Assembly (NCBI RefSeq): GCF_000514815.1
Contig: NZ_KI911474.1
Coordinates: forward strand, 1-49,308
Reading direction: 5' to 3'
Length of the DNA: 49,308 nt
DNA from: Salinispora fenicalii
Lineage (GTDB): Bacteria > Actinomycetota > Actinomycetes > Mycobacteriales > Micromonosporaceae
Shown here: positions 33,794-42,299 of the stretch, one piece after another
Position numbering within the stretch: the first letter of the stretch is position 1
Layout: every line of letters starts with the position of its first letter
Position numbers and translations under genes: made by a program
The notes under the pieces: model-generated
What the model was told of the DNA's origin: nothing
The model's database searches: none
Seen by the model: only the letters and a program-made list of their open reading frames with translations

Positions 33794-35074
33794 TCACGTC
33801 TGCTGGGACTCGGCCGGTTCGGCCTCGATCTCAGCCGAGGGCGGTATCACCAGAAGGTCGTCCGGGGGACGGGCGGGGAGCCGGAGGGTGAACGTCGAGC
33901 CCTCGTCGGGAGTGCTCGCGACCTCCACCCGTCCGCCGTGATTGCTGGCGATGTGTTTGACGATGGCGAGCCCGAGACCGGTGCCGCCGGTCGCGCGGGA
34001 TCGGGCCTGATCGGCCCGGTAGAAGCGCTCGAAGATCCGGTCCACGTCGCTCGGGCCGATCCCGATGCCCTGGTCGGTGACGGCGATCGTGACGTGTTCG
34101 TCGTCGCGCTGGGCGGTGATCCGGACGGTGGTGTTCTCACCCGAGTAGTTGATGGCGTTCTCGACCAGGTTCGACACGGCGGTGGCCAGCTGGGTGTCAC
34201 TGCCGTACACCGTCAGTCCCCGCTCGCCGGCTACCACCACGTCGATCCGGCGGGAGCTGGCACCGGTCCGGGTCCGATCCACCACCTCGCCGACCACCCA
34301 GTCCACGGCGACCGGCTCCGGCGCGGGCTGCGGGTCGGCGCCCTGGAGTCGGGTCAGCTCCAGCAACTCCTGCACCAACCGACCCAGCCGGGTCGACTCA
34401 TGCCGGATCCGTTCGGCGAACCGGCGAGTGGCGACCAGATCCTCGGAGAGGTCCGGCTGTTCCTCGTCGACCGGCTCGGTCGCGTCCAGCAACGCCTCGG
34501 CGAGGAGCTGGAGCGCCCCGATCGGGGTCTTGAGTTCGTGACTCACATTGGCCACGAAGTCTCGCCGGACCCGGGCCAGCCGGTGCGACTCGGTCACGTC
34601 CACAGCTTCCACAGCGACGTGGCCGCCGCCGAGGCCAACCGCCCGCAGGTGCACGCCGAGCGGATTCTCCGCGGCGACGCCGTCGCTCCCCCGAGGCAGG
34701 TCCAGCTGGATCTCTCGCCGTACGCCGGTCCGCCGCACCTGCCCCGCGAGGGTTCGGATCAACGGATGGGCGGCGACCGTGCCCGGCGTGCTGCCAGCGC
34801 GGAGCAGCCCCATCGCCCGGGCTGCCGGGTTGACCAGGACGGGCTCGTCGTCGTCGGCGAGCACCACAACGCCGACCCGGAGAGAGTCGATCGTCCGACG
34901 ACCGAGGCCGGACGATGAACCGTCGGCTATCGCAGGCCTCCCCCCGGGCCGAAGGGAGCCGGACTGGCGGCTCCCGACCGAGATCGATCCGACTCGCCGC
35001 GCCAGGACGAGCCGGGTCAGCAGCACGCCGACCACCAGTCCCACGGCCACCGCGACCGCCACTACCCACTCCAC
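33794..35074 (-). CDS. senX3: Sensor histidine kinase SenX3
   Basis: 426 residues: one N-terminal transmembrane segment (about 3-25), a PAS-like domain (about 70-170), HisKA with phospho-acceptor His179 (NVSHELKTPIGAL) and a complete HATPase (NLVENAINYSG; DQGIGI; RATGGTGLGLAIVKHI). Phosphorylates RegX3 under phosphate limitation. The single transmembrane helix and missing large periplasmic domain agree with known SenX3/PhoR relatives of actinobacteria. GTG 35074 lies 6 nt after TACGAT. Confidence 0.95.
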   Translation of the reverse strand: MEWVVAVAVAVGLVVGVLLTRLVLARRVGSISVGSRQSGSLRPGGRPAIADGSSSGLGRRTIDSLRVGVVVLADDDEPVLVNPAARAMGLLRAGSTPGTVAAHPLIRTLAGQVRRTGVRREIQLDLPRGSDGVAAENPLGVHLRAVGLGGGHVAVEAVDVTESHRLARVRRDFVANVSHELKTPIGALQLLAEALLDATEPVDEEQPDLSEDLVATRRFAERIRHESTRLGRLVQELLELTRLQGADPQPAPEPVAVDWVVGEVVDRTRTGASSRRIDVVVAGERGLTVYGSDTQLATAVSNLVENAINYSGENTTVRITAQRDDEHVTIAVTDQGIGIGPSDVDRIFERFYRADQARSRATGGTGLGLAIVKHIASNHGGRVEVASTPDEGSTFTLRLPARPPDDLLVIPPSAEIEAEPAESQQT

Positions 35075-35080
35075 CGGGCG

Positions 35081-35086
35081 ATCGTA
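35081..35086 (-). promoter_or_regulatory. -10-like element, leaderless start of senX3
   Basis: TACGAT on the minus strand ends 6 nt before the senX3 GTG. Further upstream (35118-35132) is an inverted repeat AGGAC-N5-GTCCT that might be an operator. Confidence 0.45.
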
Positions 35087-35224
35087 GGTCCTGGTTAACC
35101 CAGCATCCGAACAGATCAGGACGAAATGTCCTCACTTTCGCGGATATTCATCACCCCGTCCGACCCCGTTCACCAAGGCTTTCCCTGCCCAGGGCCCAGC
35201 GCCGTCGGGGTCGCTCGGCCCGGG

Positions 35225-36001
35225 TCAACGGCCCTGGTTCGCCACCGCCGCAGCGGCTTCCCGCGCCGCCGCCGGGTCCAGGTAGGTACCGCCGAGCGTC
35301 ATCGGGCGCAGCTGCGGGTCGAGGTCGTACCGCAGCGGGATCCCGGTCGGGATGTTCAGCTTCGCGATCGCCTCGTCGCTGATCTGATCCAGATGCTTGA
35401 CCAGCGCGCGCAGCGAGTTGCCGTGCGCGGCCACCAGCACGGTCCGGCCGGCCAGGATGTCCGGCACGATCGAGTCGTACCAGTACGGCAGCATCCGCTC
35501 GACGACGTCCTTCAAGCACTCCGTCCGCGGCATCAGCTCGGTCGGCAGCAGCCGGTAGCGCGGGTCACCGACCTGCGACCACTCGTCCCCGTCCGCGATC
35601 GGCGGCGGCGGCGTGTCGTACGAACGGCGCCAGCGCGTGAACTGCTCCTCGCCGTACTCGTCGAGGGTTTGCTTCTTGTTCTTGCCCTGGAGAGCGCCGT
35701 AGTGGCGCTCGTTGAGCCGCCACGACCGACGCACCGCGATCCAGTGCCGATCGGCGGCGTCCAGCGCGAGCTCCGCGGTGCGAATCGCCCGGCGCAACAG
35801 GCTGGTGTGCACCACGTCCGGCAACAGGTTGTGCTCCCGCAGCAACTCGCCACCACGACGCGCCTCGGCCTCCCCCTTGGCGGTCAGGTCCACGTCGACC
35901 CAGCCGGTGAAGAGGTTCTTGGCGTTCCAGTCGCTCTCACCGTGTCGCAGCAGAACCAGCGTCCCGATGGTGGGCCCTTCACTTGCAGTCATGTCGGCCA
36001 T
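35225..36001 (-). CDS. gpmA: 2,3-bisphosphoglycerate-dependent phosphoglycerate mutase
   Basis: Interconverts 3- and 2-phosphoglycerate in glycolysis through a phosphohistidine. 258 residues. LLRHGESDWN carries the catalytic His20, and NERHYGALQGKNK, the second-His segment and VLVAAHGNSLRALVKHL are complete. ATG at 36001 or, nine bases in, ATG 35992 may be the start; neither has a clear ribosome site. The gene lies directly upstream of senX3 in this orientation's neighbour order, as gpm1-senX3-regX3 in mycobacteria. Confidence 0.95.
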   Translation of the reverse strand: MADMTASEGPTIGTLVLLRHGESDWNAKNLFTGWVDVDLTAKGEAEARRGGELLREHNLLPDVVHTSLLRRAIRTAELALDAADRHWIAVRRSWRLNERHYGALQGKNKKQTLDEYGEEQFTRWRRSYDTPPPPIADGDEWSQVGDPRYRLLPTELMPRTECLKDVVERMLPYWYDSIVPDILAGRTVLVAAHGNSLRALVKHLDQISDEAIAKLNIPTGIPLRYDLDPQLRPMTLGGTYLDPAAAREAAAAVANQGR

Positions 36002-36106
36002 CCTGCCCCACCGACGAACCGGTCACGTGCGAAGGGGTGACTACCACCACCAGGAATTCCGGTGACCAAAACGCCGCCCACCACTAGGTTGTAAGGCGCT
36101 TAGACG

Positions 36107-37405
36107 ATGCCGTTCATTACGGAAGCGGGGCGCCGGGTGCGGACCATGCGAGGTTGGTTACACGAAACGGCCGGTGGTCTTCCCCACACCTTCTGGTATC
36201 TGTGGACCGGCACCCTGATCAACCGGCTTGGCTCGTTCGTCCTCATCTTCATCGCCATCTACCTCACCCAGGAGCGGGACTTCTCCGCTGCCCAGGCCGG
36301 CCTGGTCCTGGGGCTGTGGGGGGTCGGCGGCGCGGTGGGCACCACCGTCGGTGGCATGCTCGCGGACCGGTGGGGCCGCCGGCCCACGCTGCTCACCGCG
36401 CACCTCGGCGCCGCGAGCTTGATGCTCGCCCTCGGCTTCGCCCGAGACCTCTGGTTAATCGCACTCGGCGCCCTCCTGCTCGGGCTCTTCGCCGAGGCCG
36501 CCCGGCCCGCCTTCGGCGCCATGATGATCGATGTCGTGCCGGCGAAGGACCGGTTGCGCGCCTTCAGCCTGAACTACTGGGCGATCAATCTCGGCTTCGC
36601 CTGCGCCGCGATCCTCGCGGGGTTCGCGACCGAGGCCGGCTACCTGCTGCTCTTCGTGGTCAATGCGGTCACCACCCTGATCACCGCGCTGATCATCTTC
36701 TTCAAGGTCAGCGAGACCCACCAACCGCTGGCCGCCGGCGGGCCGAAGGCCCAGACCGGGGCGCTGCGCGTCATCCTGTCCGACCGGGTCTACCTCGGGT
36801 TCGTGGCGTTGAACCTCTTCGCCGCGTTGGTCTTCCTCCAGCACATCTCGATGCTGCCGATCGCGATGGGCGACTCGGGGCTGAGCCCGGCCACGTACGG
36901 CGCGGTGATCGCACTCAACGGGGTGCTGATCGTGGCAGGCCAGCTCTTCGTACCGCGGTTGATCAAGGGTCGAAACCGGTCCCACGTGTTGGCACTGTCG
37001 GCGGTGGTGCTCGGGGTCGGGTTCGGGCTGACCGCATTCGCCGAGACCGCCTGGTTCTACGGTCTGACCGTCCTGATCTGGACCGTCGGCGAGATGCTCA
37101 ACTCGCCGTCCAACGCCACCCTGATCGCCGAGCTCTCCCCGAATGAGCTACGCGGTCGCTACCAGGGGGTCTTCTCGCTCTCCTGGCAGATCGCCGGTGC
37201 CGCGGCGCCGGTGCTCGGCGGGCTCGTCCGGGAGGGGTCCGGCAACGCCACCCTCTGGCTGGGCTGCGCCCTGATCGGCGGACTGGTGGCGGCGGCACAC
37301 CTGATCTCCGGACCGGCACGGGAGCGCCGGGCCGCCGCGCTGCGGGCAGTCAACCAACCGCCGCCAACCGTGGTCGGGAAGCAGCAGGCAACCGAGGTGG
37401 GGTGA
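36107..37405 (+). CDS. MFS transporter
   Basis: 432 residues with about twelve membrane segments. The MFS loop GGMLADRWGRRPTLL lies between helices 2 and 3; the second half starts at about residue 225. The group resembles YajR/MdtH-like drug-type exporters, substrate unknown. ATG 36107 is used; Met14-15 (near 36146) is an alternative. It diverges from gpmA and is followed by a very strong terminator hairpin. Confidence 0.88.
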   Translation: MPFITEAGRRVRTMRGWLHETAGGLPHTFWYLWTGTLINRLGSFVLIFIAIYLTQERDFSAAQAGLVLGLWGVGGAVGTTVGGMLADRWGRRPTLLTAHLGAASLMLALGFARDLWLIALGALLLGLFAEAARPAFGAMMIDVVPAKDRLRAFSLNYWAINLGFACAAILAGFATEAGYLLLFVVNAVTTLITALIIFFKVSETHQPLAAGGPKAQTGALRVILSDRVYLGFVALNLFAALVFLQHISMLPIAMGDSGLSPATYGAVIALNGVLIVAGQLFVPRLIKGRNRSHVLALSAVVLGVGFGLTAFAETAWFYGLTVLIWTVGEMLNSPSNATLIAELSPNELRGRYQGVFSLSWQIAGAAAPVLGGLVREGSGNATLWLGCALIGGLVAAAHLISGPARERRAAALRAVNQPPPTVVGKQQATEVG

Positions 37406-37780
37406 GGTTGCCTGGCCACCGAAATACGCGAAACGCCCATCGTGACTTCATCGATGGGCGTTTCGCTGCGTACGACCGGCGGCGGCGGGCGGCACTCACC
37501 CCCGTAAGCGGCGCCCGCTCACGCCGCCGGTCAACGGGTGGACACCGTCCCCCAACGGTGTTGCTCCACCCGTCCCCGCGCCACACTCGATGCTCGGATC
37601 TGATCGATCCTCCGCTCCCCCGAACGGAACCGAGCGCCGCACGGTGCAATAAAGTTAGTTCGCCCGGAATCTGGAAACAAATCGACCGGGTGTCTCGCCG
37701 GTCACAAGCCGGCTGCCCTTCGGTCCGGTCCGTCCTCCGGCCACCAGCGGACTACCCGCCCGGCAACTCCGGCAAACAAC
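37406..37780. other. Intergenic region between convergent MFS and Rho_N-like genes
   Basis: 375 bp. It holds the terminator at 37428-37466; the rest, including a slightly AT-richer part around 37650-37680, shows no gene or motif I recognise. Confidence 0.65.
37428..37466. terminator. Strong terminator hairpin after the MFS gene
   Basis: Perfect 15-bp stem GCGAAACGCCCATCG / CGATGGGCGTTTCGC with a 9-nt loop, 23 bp past the MFS stop. Confidence 0.85.
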
Positions 37781-38443
37781 TCATCCGTCCTCCCGATCGG
37801 GTGACTCTGTACGGAAAAAGTTGCTCATTCTGCCGTCGCGCAGCCGCTCCTGATAGATCAAATTCAGCTTCCGCAGGTCAAAGGTCCGGAACCACTCGTC
37901 CCATGTGATTTCGCGCACCCGGGGGCTCTGCCGATACCCCGGCATGTTGAAAGTGAGCACCCCGGCCCGGCCATCCCGCTCGGTGCCCCGGATCGTCGCC
38001 GGCTTCGCCTTGCGCTCCCGCGCCCACCGCCGGATCACCTCGTGGTTCGTGGTGACCAGGCTCCGGCCCGCGCGCTCCGGCCGATCGGTCAGGGCGGAGA
38101 TGACCTGCGAGGACCGCACCGACCGCGAGGTACGTGGCCCGGTACGCACCCCGGTGCCACCCGCCGACCGCCCGCTGGACGTCGCCCGGCGGCCCGGCCC
38201 CTTCGTACCGCCCGATCCGCGCTCCGCCCGCAAGGTCTTCACCAGCGTCCGCACCAACTCCGGCTTGCGCAACGCGGAGGTGCCGGTGACACCGTGCTGG
38301 CGCAACTGCCCACGGATCTCGTCCACCCGCATCCGAGAGATCGTGGCCTCGGACACCTGCGGTGTGTCCGAGCTCTGGTTTCCTGGCCGGCGTGCGGTCC
38401 GGGTCGCCGTACCGCCGCGGCCTGCGCTGCTTCGCTGAGCCAT
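37781..38443 (-). CDS. Rho_N/SAP-like domain protein of unknown function
   Basis: 220 residues. After a basic, disordered N-terminus, residues about 33-75 (VSEATISRMRVDEIRGQLRQ, then HGVTGTSALRKPELV) form a Rho N-terminal/SAP-like helix-extension-helix suited to nucleic-acid binding. A basic linker leads to a C-terminal block with NHEVIRRWARERKAKPATI, FNMPGY, ITWDEWFRTFDLRKLNLIYQ and NFF near the end, seen in many actinobacteria and unassigned. ATG 38443 has GGAGGAG 6 nt upstream. Chromatin or RNA association is likely, exact role unknown. Confidence 0.8.
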   Translation of the reverse strand: MAQRSSAGRGGTATRTARRPGNQSSDTPQVSEATISRMRVDEIRGQLRQHGVTGTSALRKPELVRTLVKTLRAERGSGGTKGPGRRATSSGRSAGGTGVRTGPRTSRSVRSSQVISALTDRPERAGRSLVTTNHEVIRRWARERKAKPATIRGTERDGRAGVLTFNMPGYRQSPRVREITWDEWFRTFDLRKLNLIYQERLRDGRMSNFFRTESPDREDG

Positions 38444-38517
38444 GGAACGCTCCTCCGCCAGTCCGTCGTCGGCGCGCGGCCGGTCCCAGTACCGCACCGC
38501 ACACCACGGCGTACCCG

Positions 38518-39093
38518 TCAGGACAGCGCCGAATCCCCCGGGGCAGCGGTCGGGTGCCCGGCAGCGGTCGGGTCGGCAACTGACGGCGCGGCCCCGCCGT
38601 CAGCCGACTCGACCAGGTGGGCGAAGGCCGCGAGGTTGGCGGTCGACTCGCCGCGCTTGACCCGCCACTCCCACTCCCGCCGAATCGAACTGCCGAAGCC
38701 GATCTCCAGCATCGTGTCGAAGGACTCGTCCGCGTACGTGAGCACCGACCCGAAGAGCCGATCCAACTCGTCGGCGTCCACACCCGCCGAATTCATCCGG
38801 CCGGTCAGGTAGACGTCACCGACCGCGTCAATGGAGAACGACACCCCGTACATCCGGGCGTTGCGCTGCAGCAGCCACGCCCACAGTTCCTCGCGGCGCT
38901 CATCGGGCTGGCGCATCACGAACGCCTCGACCCGCAGCGCGTACTCGCCGATGATCAGATTGCAGATCGTCCGCAGCTTGTGGGTGCCCGGCAGGGTCAC
39001 CGCGTACGAGTTCGGGCCGGTCGCCTCACAGGCCAGGTCCCGCTCCGCGCAGACCGCCTCGATCAACGCCCCGAGCTCGCTTCTCCCGTTCAC
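38518..39093 (-). CDS. YbjN domain-containing protein
   Basis: 191 residues with the YbjN fold (type III secretion chaperone-like): VTLPGTHKLRTICNLIIGEYALRVEAFVM, DERREELWAWLLQRNARM and the later GRMNSAGVDADELDRLFG. Role unknown; YbjN proteins are linked to regulation and cell-surface phenotypes in enterobacteria. Its GTG overlaps the mshA stop by 4 nt. Same order as mshA-Rv0487 in mycobacteria, where it is described as a conserved hypothetical. A TAAAGT 6 nt upstream is inside mshA and may be fortuitous. Confidence 0.87.
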   Translation of the reverse strand: MNGRSELGALIEAVCAERDLACEATGPNSYAVTLPGTHKLRTICNLIIGEYALRVEAFVMRQPDERREELWAWLLQRNARMYGVSFSIDAVGDVYLTGRMNSAGVDADELDRLFGSVLTYADESFDTMLEIGFGSSIRREWEWRVKRGESTANLAAFAHLVESADGGAAPSVADPTAAGHPTAAPGDSALS

Positions 39094-40517
39094 CGCCCCA
39101 CTTTACGACCGCTCCCGCCCAGCCGCGCCCCGCGCCGGTCCGGCCTCCATCGCCAGTGAGCGGTGCCGGGCCTCACCGGGAGGGTGGCTACGTCAGCCGA
39201 CCGGGTTCGGTACTCGGCGACCGCCTCCCCGTAGACATCCAATAGGTCACGCACCGTCCGATCCCAGGAGAAATTGCGGGCCTGGCGTTGCGCGCCGTGA
39301 GCCAACGTCGCGCGCCGGCCGTCGTCTGGCAGCAGGCGACCCAGCGAACGGGCCCACGCAACCGGGTCGTGGCCATCCACGAGGACCCCGCTCACCTCGT
39401 CGCGTACCGCAGTGATCAAACCGCCGACGGCGGCAGCCACCACCGGCGTGCCGCAAGCCTGCGCCTCTAACGCGACCAGCCCAAAGCTCTCGTTGTAGGA
39501 CGGGACCGCCACCAGGTCGGCCGCCCGGTACAGGGCGGGCAAATCGTCACCGGTCTGCGGTGGCAGGAACCGGACCCGATCGGCGACGCCCAACTCGGCG
39601 GCCAGTTCGATCAGGTGAGCCGGCCGCTCAAGCCCGCTGCCGCTGGGGCCACCGCAGACAACCACCGTCATGTCGTCGGCGAGCGCCGGATCCCGCTGGC
39701 GCAGCGCCGCCGCCGCGCGGATCAGCACGTCGGGGGCCTTGAGCGGCTGGATCCGGCCGACAAACGCCACCACGTAGCCACGCTCGGGCAGGCCGAGCCG
39801 ACGACGGGCGAGGAGCTTCGCCCGGGCACGATCACCGTCTGGTGGGCGGAACCGGGCCAGATCCACCCCGGGTTCGACCACCTCAACCCGAGTCGGGTCG
39901 GCGTCGTACCGGTCGATCAGGTCACCGGCCTCGGTCTTGGTGTTGGCGACCAGCCGGTCGGCCTCGGCCACCACCTGCTCCTCGCCGATCACCCGGGCCT
40001 TGGGTTCCGGCCGGTCCCCGGCGGCGAGCTGCGCGTTCTTGACCTTGGCGAGGGTGTGCGCGGTATGCACCAGCGGAACCCCCCACCGCTCCTTGGCCAG
40101 CCAGCCGACCTGCCCGGAGAGCCAGTAGTGCGAGTGGATGAGGTCGTAGTGCCCCGCGGCCCGGGCGGCCTCGGCCCGCAGCACCCCCGCGGTGAACGCG
40201 CAGAGCTGGCCGGGTAGCTCCTCCTTGGTCAACCCGCCCAACGGTCCGGCGATGATGTGCCGGACGTGCACGCCCGGCACCATCTCGACCACCGGCGGTA
40301 GGTCGGCGGCGGTCGCCCGGGTAAAGATCTCGACCTCGACGTTCGCCTCCGCCAGCCGCCGGGCGACCTCCAGGATGTAGACATTCATCCCGCCTGCGTC
40401 ACCCGTGCCGGGCTGGTGCAACGGCGAAGTGTGCACGGAGAGGGTCGCGATCCGGCGGGGCCGGGGCCACGGCCGGGCACCTCGCTGACGACCGACACCG
40501 GTGTGCTGTTCCGCCAC
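39090..40517 (-). CDS. mshA: D-inositol-3-phosphate glycosyltransferase (mycothiol synthesis)
   Basis: Transfers GlcNAc from UDP-GlcNAc to inositol-3-phosphate, the first step of mycothiol synthesis. 475 residues, GT-B fold of family GT4. LSVHTSPLHQPGTGDAGGMN (start of the acceptor domain), VHTAHTLAKVKN, VVEPGVDLARF and SYNESFGLVALEAQACGTPV (UDP site) are all present. GTG 40517 follows AAGGAG by about 5 nt and begins AEQHTG. Coupled to the YbjN gene. Confidence 0.97.
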   Translation of the reverse strand: MAEQHTGVGRQRGARPWPRPRRIATLSVHTSPLHQPGTGDAGGMNVYILEVARRLAEANVEVEIFTRATAADLPPVVEMVPGVHVRHIIAGPLGGLTKEELPGQLCAFTAGVLRAEAARAAGHYDLIHSHYWLSGQVGWLAKERWGVPLVHTAHTLAKVKNAQLAAGDRPEPKARVIGEEQVVAEADRLVANTKTEAGDLIDRYDADPTRVEVVEPGVDLARFRPPDGDRARAKLLARRRLGLPERGYVVAFVGRIQPLKAPDVLIRAAAALRQRDPALADDMTVVVCGGPSGSGLERPAHLIELAAELGVADRVRFLPPQTGDDLPALYRAADLVAVPSYNESFGLVALEAQACGTPVVAAAVGGLITAVRDEVSGVLVDGHDPVAWARSLGRLLPDDGRRATLAHGAQRQARNFSWDRTVRDLLDVYGEAVAEYRTRSADVATLPVRPGTAHWRWRPDRRGARLGGSGRKVGR

Positions 40518-40684
40518 GTCCGCTCCTTCTGTCACGGTTGCCGTCCCGCACGACCGGCGCTTCTCGGTCAACCTCCACGCCAGGTGTCATCTTCCCGATC
40601 GGGGTTCGGTAATTCCTTCCGGCCATCCCCGGGCGTGACGGACCTCATCGCCCCCGCTCCCGAGCTCGGGGCCAGAATGGGCGG

Positions 40685-41449
40685 ATGGCATCCGTCGCTG
40701 TCGTCACCGGAGCATCCAGCGGGATTGGGGCGGCCACCGTCCGCCGACTCGCCGCCGAGGGGTTCCACGTACTGGCCGCCGCCCGGCGCACCGACCGCCT
40801 CGCCGACCTGGTCCAGGAGGTCGAAGCCAACGGTGGGTCGGCCACCGCGGTTGGCTGCGACGTGACCTCGGACGAGTCGGTGGCCCGCCTCGCCGCCGCA
40901 GCGGCGGCCGCGCCCGGTCCGGTCAACCTGCTGGTCAACAACGCCGGGGGAGCACGCGGCCTGGACCCGGTGGAGACCGGCGCGGTCGGTGACTGGCAGT
41001 GGATGTACGACGTGAATGTCCTGGGCACGCTGCGGGTTACCCAGGCGCTTCTGCCGGCGTTGGTCTCCTCGGGAGCCGGCACGATCGTCGTCGTGTCGTC
41101 AACCGCCGGCTTCACCGTGTACGAAGGCGGGGGCGGCTACGCCGCCGCCAAGCACGCGCAGACCGCGGTCGCCGGCACCCTGCGACTGGAGCTGTGCGGC
41201 CGGCCGGTTCGGGTCGTCGAGATCGATCCCGGGATGGTACGGACTGAAGAGTTCTCGCTGGTCCGCTTCGGCGGGGACGCCGACCGGGCGGACGCCGTCT
41301 ACGCCGGAGTATCCGAGCCGCTGGTCGCCGACGACGTGGCGGACTGTGTCGCCTGGTGCGCGACCCGACCGCAGCACGTGAACGTGGACCGGCTGGTGGT
41401 CCGTCCGTTGGCGCAGGCCGCGCAGCACAAGGTCCACCGGGCCGGTTGA
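40685..41449 (+). CDS. Short-chain dehydrogenase/reductase
   Basis: 254 residues of the classical SDR family: TGASSGIG (8-15), NNAGG, catalytic Tyr152 and Lys156 (YAAAKH) and a preceding Ser-Ser-Thr. Binds NAD(P)H; substrate unknown. By position it matches Rv0484c. Its ATG lies 6 nt after a CAGAAT element. It diverges from mshA and precedes the methyltransferase gene by 8 bp, probably as one transcript. Confidence 0.9.
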   Translation: MASVAVVTGASSGIGAATVRRLAAEGFHVLAAARRTDRLADLVQEVEANGGSATAVGCDVTSDESVARLAAAAAAAPGPVNLLVNNAGGARGLDPVETGAVGDWQWMYDVNVLGTLRVTQALLPALVSSGAGTIVVVSSTAGFTVYEGGGGYAAAKHAQTAVAGTLRLELCGRPVRVVEIDPGMVRTEEFSLVRFGGDADRADAVYAGVSEPLVADDVADCVAWCATRPQHVNVDRLVVRPLAQAAQHKVHRAG

Positions 41450-41457
41450 GCCGGGTG

Positions 41458-42252
41458 ATGGCGGTGCCGGCACGACGTCCGTTCGGTGTCGTGACCCGCG
41501 GAACGACGAACCCCAACCGACTTCGCCGGGTGGACAACTGGATCGCCACCACCTGCGGGGATGTGCTGCGTGCGGCAGCGGACCCGCTCGTCGTCGACCT
41601 GGGCTACGGCGCCACCGGGGTCACCGCCGTCGAGCTGCGCTCCCGATTGGCCCACGCGGTCCGCCCCGACGTACGCGTGATCGGGCTGGAGATCGACCCG
41701 GTCCGCGTCGCCGCCGCCCAACCGGTCGCCGACCCACCCCGGCTCACCTTCGCCCGAGGCGGCTTCGAGCTGGCCGGTCTCCGCCCGGCCCTGGTTCGCG
41801 CCTTCAACGTGCTACGCCAGTACGACGAGGGTGCGGTGGCGGGCGCCTGGGCGACGATGACCGCCGCGCTCGCCCCCGGTGGCCTGCTGGTCGAGGGGAC
41901 CTGCGACGAGTTGGGGCGGCTCGGCGGGTGGGTGCTGATCGACGAGGGTGGCCCCCGCACCTTGACCCTGGGTGCCCGGCTGGCCACCCTGGACAGTCCC
42001 GCCCGGCTCGCCGAACGGCTCCCCAAAGCCCTGATCCACCGCAACGTCGAGGGGGAGCCGATCCACGCCCTACTCCAGGCCCTGGAGAACGCCTGGCGGA
42101 CAGCAGCCCCCTACGCCCCCTTCGGTCCCCGCCAGCGCTGGCTGCATACGGTTACCGCCGTCCGCGACGCGGGTTGGCCGCTGGCGTACCAGCCCCGCCG
42201 CTGGCGCCAGGGCCTGGTCACCGTCGACTGGGCGGCGGTGGCTCCCCGCTGA
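41458..42252 (+). CDS. Class I SAM-dependent methyltransferase-like protein
   Basis: 264 residues. A Rossmann core with VVDLGYGATGVTAVELRSRL (motif I, Tyr in the usual Cys/Gly place), VIGLEIDPVRVAAA and a later LVEGTCDELGR strand. The conserved N-terminus RRVDNWI suggests a dedicated actinobacterial group; substrate unknown. ATG 41458 or GTG 41455 is possible, neither with a good ribosome site, consistent with translation coupled to the SDR 8 bp upstream. Its end is convergent with murB. Confidence 0.82.
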   Translation: MAVPARRPFGVVTRGTTNPNRLRRVDNWIATTCGDVLRAAADPLVVDLGYGATGVTAVELRSRLAHAVRPDVRVIGLEIDPVRVAAAQPVADPPRLTFARGGFELAGLRPALVRAFNVLRQYDEGAVAGAWATMTAALAPGGLLVEGTCDELGRLGGWVLIDEGGPRTLTLGARLATLDSPARLAERLPKALIHRNVEGEPIHALLQALENAWRTAAPYAPFGPRQRWLHTVTAVRDAGWPLAYQPRRWRQGLVTVDWAAVAPR

Positions 42253-42256
42253 CCGG

Positions 42257-42299
42257 TCAACTGCGCTTGCCGACCCGTCGAGTCAGAGAGCGCAGTTGA
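42257..42299. terminator. Inverted repeat spanning the convergent ends of the methyltransferase gene and murB
   Basis: TCAACTGCGCT (42257-42267) and AGCGCAGTTGA (42289-42299) are perfect 11-bp arms around a 21-nt loop. The right arm lies in the last codons of murB. Likely a shared bidirectional terminator. Confidence 0.6.
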
